DNA of 64,000 bases from Cannabis sativa (Eukaryota; Streptophyta; Magnoliopsida; Rosales; Cannabaceae). Below, one piece after another: positions 59,158 to 64,000 of the stretch. The notes beneath the pieces are model-generated. The model was not told the origin of the DNA. It saw nothing but the letters and a program-made list of their open reading frames with translations, and did not search any database. Made by a program: the position numbers and the translations under genes. Positions within the stretch are counted from its first letter, which is position 1. Each line of letters opens with the position of its first letter. The DNA lies in contig NC_083608.1 in the NCBI RefSeq assembly GCF_029168945.1, forward strand, positions 16,882,136 through 16,946,135. Reading direction: 5' to 3'.

Positions 59158-60416
59158 ATGAAGAGTGGAGATCATTCAACCACCATTGATGTTGCAGGGC
59201 CAAGCAACTCATCAACAAAAGGAAAATCAACTACAGTTTTAGTAGCAGCCCCCAAAGCCACAGGAATGAAGAAAGGAATGGCCATAGCCGACTTCGTCTT
59301 AAGGCTTGGCGCCATAATTGCTGCGCTTTCAGCTGCAGCCACCATGGGAACCAGTGATGAAAGTCTTCCTTTCTTCACTCAGTTCTTCCAATTTGAAGCT
59401 AGCTACGATGACATGCCAACATTTCAGTACGTACATACATGCATGCATCTTTATTATGCCTTTACTTTTTATGAAATAAGATTTTTCTCCCTGAACTATG
59501 ACTCTCTAGAGTTTTAGTCTCTAAATTTTTCTGTTGCAAAATTTTCTTCCGAATTATAAAAATCGTTGCAAATATCTCATTTCAGTTCCATTCTTCTCAT
59601 TTATTTAAATAATTATCACAATAAAAATGACACTTTCAGTGATAATTTTTAGTCACAATAAAATGTTACTTCTGATTAAAATATAGTATTTATATACAAG
59701 TTGTCACTAATTTAGTTTTAGTCACAACAAATATTGTGACTAAAAATACATATAGTCATTAATAAATTATAATTTTTATGATTAATATCTTTAGCTACAG
59801 ACCTTTTAGTCACAACATAAGAATGCTGATTTATAATTAGCCATAATTTTTAAATTGTGACTAAAAATAAAATTTTTCGTCGTGAATTTGCTGAGAACAA
59901 AAAAACGGCCTCTGTTTTGGTAACAAGTTACAAGTACTAATAAATTGTTGATGATTAAAAATGTGCAGATTTTTCCTGATAGCAATGGCACTAGTGAGTG
60001 GCTACCTAGTCCTCTCTCTTCCATTCTCCATAGTCACCATTGTTCGTCCCCATGCATCTGGAATCAAGCTCTTCCTTGTCATTATGGACACTGTAATACA
60101 CTACACAACTATACTACTCTGTCACTCTGTTATTGATCTTTTCATATATTTGTCATTGTTCTTCTTACTAATTAGCTATAAACATATTTTGTTTGTTCAG
60201 GTGGCACTAACTCTGGCCACTTCAGCCGCGGCTGCAGCGGCCGCCATAGTTTACTTGGCTCACAATGGCAATGCTAGCTCGAACTGGCTTGCCATTTGTA
60301 ACCAATTCACAGATTTCTGCCAGAATGTGAGTGGAGCTGTGGTGGCTGCTTTTGTTAGTGTTGTTGTCTTCATATGCTTGATTCTGCTCTCTGCTTTGTT
60401 TCTCAGAAAACATTAA
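59158..60416 (+). CDS. Casparian strip membrane domain protein (CASP, 202 aa)
   Basis: Three exons: 59158-59426, 59969-60092 and 60201-60416, totalling 609 bp, typical CASP size and structure. A hydrophilic N-terminus is followed by four membrane segments: [49 protein letters not shown] continuing into [20 protein letters not shown], and [20 protein letters not shown]. The first external loop carries [18 protein letters not shown], the signature of true CASPs. The conserved Arg of segment 1 (VLRLG) and Asp of segment 3 (IMDT) are present. CASPs form the endodermal plasma-membrane scaffold that guides lignin deposition in the Casparian strip. The family member number cannot be told from sequence alone. 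Intron 1 contains a MITE. Confidence 0.94.
59625..59890 (-). mobile_element. MITE-like element, TTGTGACTAAA family, copy B, in CASP intron 1
   Basis: Dense in TTTAGTCACAA and complement. Its reverse complement aligns with 361-650 over about 200 bp, with blocks such as CTAATTATAAA.CA.CATTCTATGTTG and CTAAAAGGTCTG. It makes up about half of the 542-bp intron and leaves the splice sites untouched. Confidence 0.65.
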
Positions 60417-61100
60417 ATGTTAGAAGTTGTTCACCAAAAATTTATCAAGAAAAATCTCCAGATCATGGTTAATTTCTATTAATTGTTTATGATGTGTGTA
60501 ATGTGATGATGATTTTATTTTACTTTGTTATTTGCTTGGAAAAATGTTATAGTAGAGTGGAATATATTGTAACACTTTGTTATTATCCTTAATATAATTG
60601 TAAACTTTGATTTGCTTCACCTTTTAATACTATTTCTGTCTTTTCTCTAATTATTATTATTATTATTATTTATATAAGGGAGTATATTCCCTATTTTTTT
60701 TTTACAATTTTAATATAATCACAATTTACTTAACTTCAACTTTTATTAAAATTAATTGATGAAGACAATAATGTACTAATTTTATATTCAATAAAAAATA
60801 TTATTTCATTTAAGAGTGTTTGCGAATTGATTTGATTTGTTTTTTTATATCATCACCGGTTTGTACTAAAAGAATAGTGGTTTAATACTACGACAATTAA
60901 AATTTCATAAAATTTTGTGGTAATTACACTAAGGTAAAATTCAAATCGAAAGATATTTTACTTGCACCTAATCATTTTTTTTTAAAAGTGTGTATTTAGT
61001 CAATCAAAGTAGGGAAATATTATATTTTGATATAATATTTTTCATTGATTACAAGTTTATTTCTAAAAAGATAATATTTAATTTAGTGGGCGATCATTAT
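60417..61100. other. CASP 3' UTR and AT-rich intergenic DNA
   Basis: The 3' UTR probably runs to about 60,600. An (ATT)n tract lies at 60,649-60,671. No further genes are seen. Confidence 0.5.
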
Positions 61101-61129
61101 ATTATTTATAAATAATATAATATATATAG

Positions 61130-61720
61130 ATTAAATATGTGTAACAAAATAATAAGTGTGTGTATGATAATCTATATTAGTTCTCATCATTTTGTAAGAT
61201 ATGGTGGAGCTACTTGTTATTATGTGTAACCTCTACAATTATCACCTATATTAAGTGTGTAAAAAAGTGTTACACATCTAAATTTGAATTCTTAATGTTA
61301 TAGGAGTTTGGTGTCTGCATGAGTTACATATCTTTTACTCTCATTGAGTTCATAACATCTATGAGAGGTTTTGAGTTAGAATTTTAAATGGTGATATCCT
61401 AAACACTATATAAAGGGGTCTAAGGTGTTCATATTGAGAAGAACCAAGTTTTAATCAACAAAACACTTTTCTAGAAACCTTAAAAGGCTTGATAATTCTA
61501 AAGTTATTTTCATGAGAGTTCTCTTAATGCTTAGAGATAAGAAATATAAGCTTTCAGACAAAGGTGTAAAACTTTGTTTAAGTTATGGTGATCCCCACTA
61601 ATAATCTACATTCAAAGTTGTAATTCATCTCTTCTACCTTTCTTATATATATAATATATAGTGTACATATTGCATATATGTGTGGTATGTAATCAATCTT
61701 TTATTTTAGTCATTATTCTA
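61130..61720 (+). other. LTR-like sequence, not delimited
   Basis: ACTATATAAAGGGGTC at about 61,407 looks like a TATA box. It is followed by a leader-like stretch of the kind seen in Copia LTRs. I could not find a partner LTR, termini or target duplication, so this is a weak call. Confidence 0.3.
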
Positions 61721-62150
61721 TTTTTTTAATTGAGTTGTAATATTGTAATTTATCTTCTATTGATATATAAAATCTCTAATAGTTTGAACGTGAAAAGGGT
61801 GGAGAATGAGAGGAGGTTCGAATGCATTCAAAGAGATGGTGTTCTCTTTTATCCACTAGGGTTCCCCGAAGGGTGCCATCATTGCAAAGTATATGGTACC
61901 GATCACGCCTGGGTGATTGTGCATGTATTGCATGAATCACCCAAACTATCGAGACTTTTAAATTTAATGTTTAGGGGTTACTTTTAAAGTTTATGATTGT
62001 TATTGATAACTCTATGGTATAGAGTTAATTTTTATGCTTTTAAACTAAAGTATTGTGAGGAGAGTAATGAAAATGTGTTTATTTTGCTTATTTTTAATTA
62101 GTTTTAGTGTTATTTTCTATTTAGTAATCTAACCTTTAAGTTTTGTAAAT
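61721..62150. other. Unassigned sequence
   Basis: A less AT-rich patch at 61,780-61,960 has an 85-codon frame (61,730-61,987) without any recognisable domain. I see no basis to call it a gene. Confidence 0.35.
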
Positions 62151-63461
62151 ATTGATATTGTTGGGTGTGTTTTTTCAATTAATTGTGCTTATTTTGTTGA
62201 AAAAGGAGGAATTAAATTGATAGGTAAAAGAGAAAGAAGCAAGGAAGAAAAGGAGTACAAGCTGGAACTGGGTTGGTTGCTGAAGCAATGCTAAAGCAAT
62301 GCTGAAGTGAATTCAGCATCCTGGTAGTGACGTGGAAACACGAATTTCACTTATCCACCTCAGCAATTTAGGTCCAATCACTCAAATTGCATCAGCCAGC
62401 TGACATGGAAGAAAGGGGTCTCACCCTAGTGGGCCAAAGTGGAAAAGTTTGGGCTTCTATTTTGGGTGAGGAGGTTGGTACCCTAAAAACCCAACATCAA
62501 AAAGAAAAGAAAAGGAAGTACACATGGTCATCTTCATCATCTTGTATGTACAGTACGGGGCAGCTGCCATTTTTTCTATGGAGGAGTTTTAATTGCAGCA
62601 GGAAGTACAACAAAGAAGAAAGAAGAGGGGACCAAGCCTAGTGTTTGAATTTTCTTTTACCCTTTCTTGATAGTCTTCTTTATTTTTCTCTTTGTTATTG
62701 TTGTTTGTACTTAGTATTCAAAACTTCTTGAGATTGTAAATTTGGGCAGCAGACATGGATGAAGTATTTTTAGCTTGGATGTTATCTTTTTATTTGAATA
62801 TGAGCTAAGCTTTTGAGGCTTGAATGACTATGAACTTCTAAGTTGGGTATGATTAAATTTTAAGCTTACTTTAGCATTTGTTTGCCTTTGTTCATTCAAG
62901 TGAGTTTCATTTCAATTGATTGTTGTTTTTTGGCCATGAATAACAATTTGCTAAGCTAGATCTTGTACTGGAAGGGCTAGATCTAGTAGTTCAACTTGAA
63001 TGAAGCAAGTGAAAACCTAGATTTAGGCTTTTCTTTGTAAGTGGATAGGAATATTTCATTTACCTTGCATAACTTACCAAATGAATGCTTGAATGGTGTC
63101 CTGCTTGCTGGTTTGATATAGGAATATATTGAGCTTAATGGTAGGATTAAAGTTGTGAGTGTTGGAAAATTCTCACAAGCCTAGAGGAATTTGTTGTTAT
63201 CTCTGTGCAGAATGCTAAAGTAATGCTGAACCAATGCTGTACTGACTGTAAAAAAACCTGACTAGAAGGAATTAGTTATTCAAGCCATTTTTGCCATATT
63301 ATATTTTTTATCTTGCAAACAATTTTTCTAGCAGCAGTAGTTTTAATTTTAGCAAGTTTAATTCTCGTCAATTCTAATTTTGAATCATTACTCAACCATT
63401 TACATATTATTTCTTTTTATTTTAAGTTGTAATTAGTTGATTTTACATCAAACTTTGTTTG
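62151..63461. repeat. Probable retroelement LTR or derivative leading into the inverted repeat
   Basis: The sequence has LTR-like composition with repeated GCTGAAGCAATGCTAAAGCA-type motifs at 62,275-62,320, echoed at 63,210-63,240 (AATGCTAAAGTAATGCTGAA). It runs into GCAATCCCTGTGGAGACGAT at 63,461. No coding frame is present. Termini were not resolved. Confidence 0.35.
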
Positions 63462-63696
63462 CAATCCCTGTGGAGACGATCTTACTTATCACTTTATTAC
63501 TTGTGTGACTGCGTATACTTGCGTATATAATTTTCACAACAAGTTTTCAATTTTCACAAAAATGGCTTGGAGACGATACTCGATTTATCACTTTATCACA
63601 TTATCAAAAACTTGTTGTGAAAAATTGTGTACGCAAGTATACGCAATCGTAACAGGTAATAAAGTGATAAATCGAGTATCGTCTCCACAGGGATTG
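63462..63696. repeat. Large inverted repeat, 86/91-bp arms
   Basis: The left arm 63,462-63,547 (CAATCCCTGTGGAGACGATC...TTTTCACAACAAGTTTT) is inverted at 63,606-63,696 (AAAAACTTGTTGTGAAAA...GTCTCCACAGGGATTG). The 58-bp spacer has an additional direct copy of GGAGACGAT.CT..TTATCACTTTAT (63,570-63,597). Confidence 0.88.
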
Positions 63697-64000
63697 AAAA
63701 TTAGAAATTAATTTATAAAACTAATTACTCACAAATTGGTTTCAACAAAAATAACATAAAGTGATGAGAATATGTACAAAAATTAACAAACACAAACTAT
63801 GAAAAAAAAAAAACAAGCTAGAATTATTAAATTGGCCTAAAAATGCAAAGTTGATATAATGGTGCTAATGAGTATTGTTGTAAATTGATAATGTCAACTA
63901 GGAATTTAAAATGTCATAATCCTTTTTCCAAAGTGTTTATGGTTTGATTCTCTAATTAATTAACATATTCCTATGCCCAATTAATTTTAAGAATACCAAT
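63697..64000. other. AT-rich sequence, window end
   Basis: Non-coding, probably the continuation of the repeat whose end forms the right arm of the inverted repeat. It is cut off by the window edge. Confidence 0.4.

Noticed and set aside
61730..61987. 85-codon frame with some non-AT-rich sequence
   Set aside because: No recognisable domain, start context or splice partner. Left as unassigned.
62387..62641. 84-codon frame in the LTR-like region
   Set aside because: Lies in repeat-like sequence and shows low-complexity Ser/Lys runs only.
1..64000. CRISPR array, operon, prokaryotic insertion sequence, tRNA or rRNA gene
   Set aside because: Repeats are LTR palindromes or MITEs, genes have introns, and I saw no cloverleaf or rRNA signature. 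The tRNA-like strings are only primer binding sites.

Overview
This window is nuclear DNA from a flowering plant, almost certainly a eudicot. The evidence is spliced genes with plant-type GT-AG introns, plant-only families (SPINDLY, CASP, ELM1), chromodomain Ty3/Gypsy (Tekay/Del-like) retrotransposons, a Copia-type LTR element, plant L1-type LINEs and many AT-rich foldback MITEs. I cannot name the species. A rosid such as the Cannabaceae would fit, but that is a guess.

Layout: (1) 1-11,150 is AT-rich DNA with two MITEs, followed by a full-length minus-strand Tekay-like element (Element 1, 1,566-11,145). (2) 12,494-36,802 is a nest of retrotransposons. A 5'-truncated L1-type LINE, bounded by a 13-bp target duplication, was split by a Copia-type LTR element (Element 3, 12,986-~34,547). 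Element 3 was in turn hit by a plus-strand Tekay-like element (Element 2, 18,078-27,514, perfect 5-bp duplication) and by another insertion now reduced to a solo LTR (28,771-30,747, perfect 5-bp duplication). (3) 36,800-39,230 is a buffer containing two foldback MITEs. (4) 39,230-60,600 is the genic part: SPINDLY (+, 915 aa, 17 coding exons), convergent with a spliceosomal cyclophilin of the CYP18-2/PPIL1 type (-, 164 aa, 6 exons); an antisense truncated LINE with a 699-codon open frame; then ELM1 (+, 422 aa, 11 exons) and a CASP (+, 202 aa, 3 exons). (5) 60,600-64,000 is intergenic repeat DNA ending in a striking 86/91-bp inverted repeat.

The four host genes are not an operon or pathway. SPINDLY modifies nuclear and cytosolic proteins, the cyclophilin acts in the spliceosome, ELM1 directs mitochondrial fission and CASP organises the Casparian strip. 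All four splice models give uninterrupted frames of family-typical length, so these genes look intact.

I saw no clearly new protein system. The most unusual signals are non-coding structures in the Tekay-like LTRs: a hairpin-like block shared by two diverged LTR families, short palindromes showing compensatory arm changes, and CCGG palindromes that vary in copy number. The nested architecture and the inverted repeat near the right edge also stand out.
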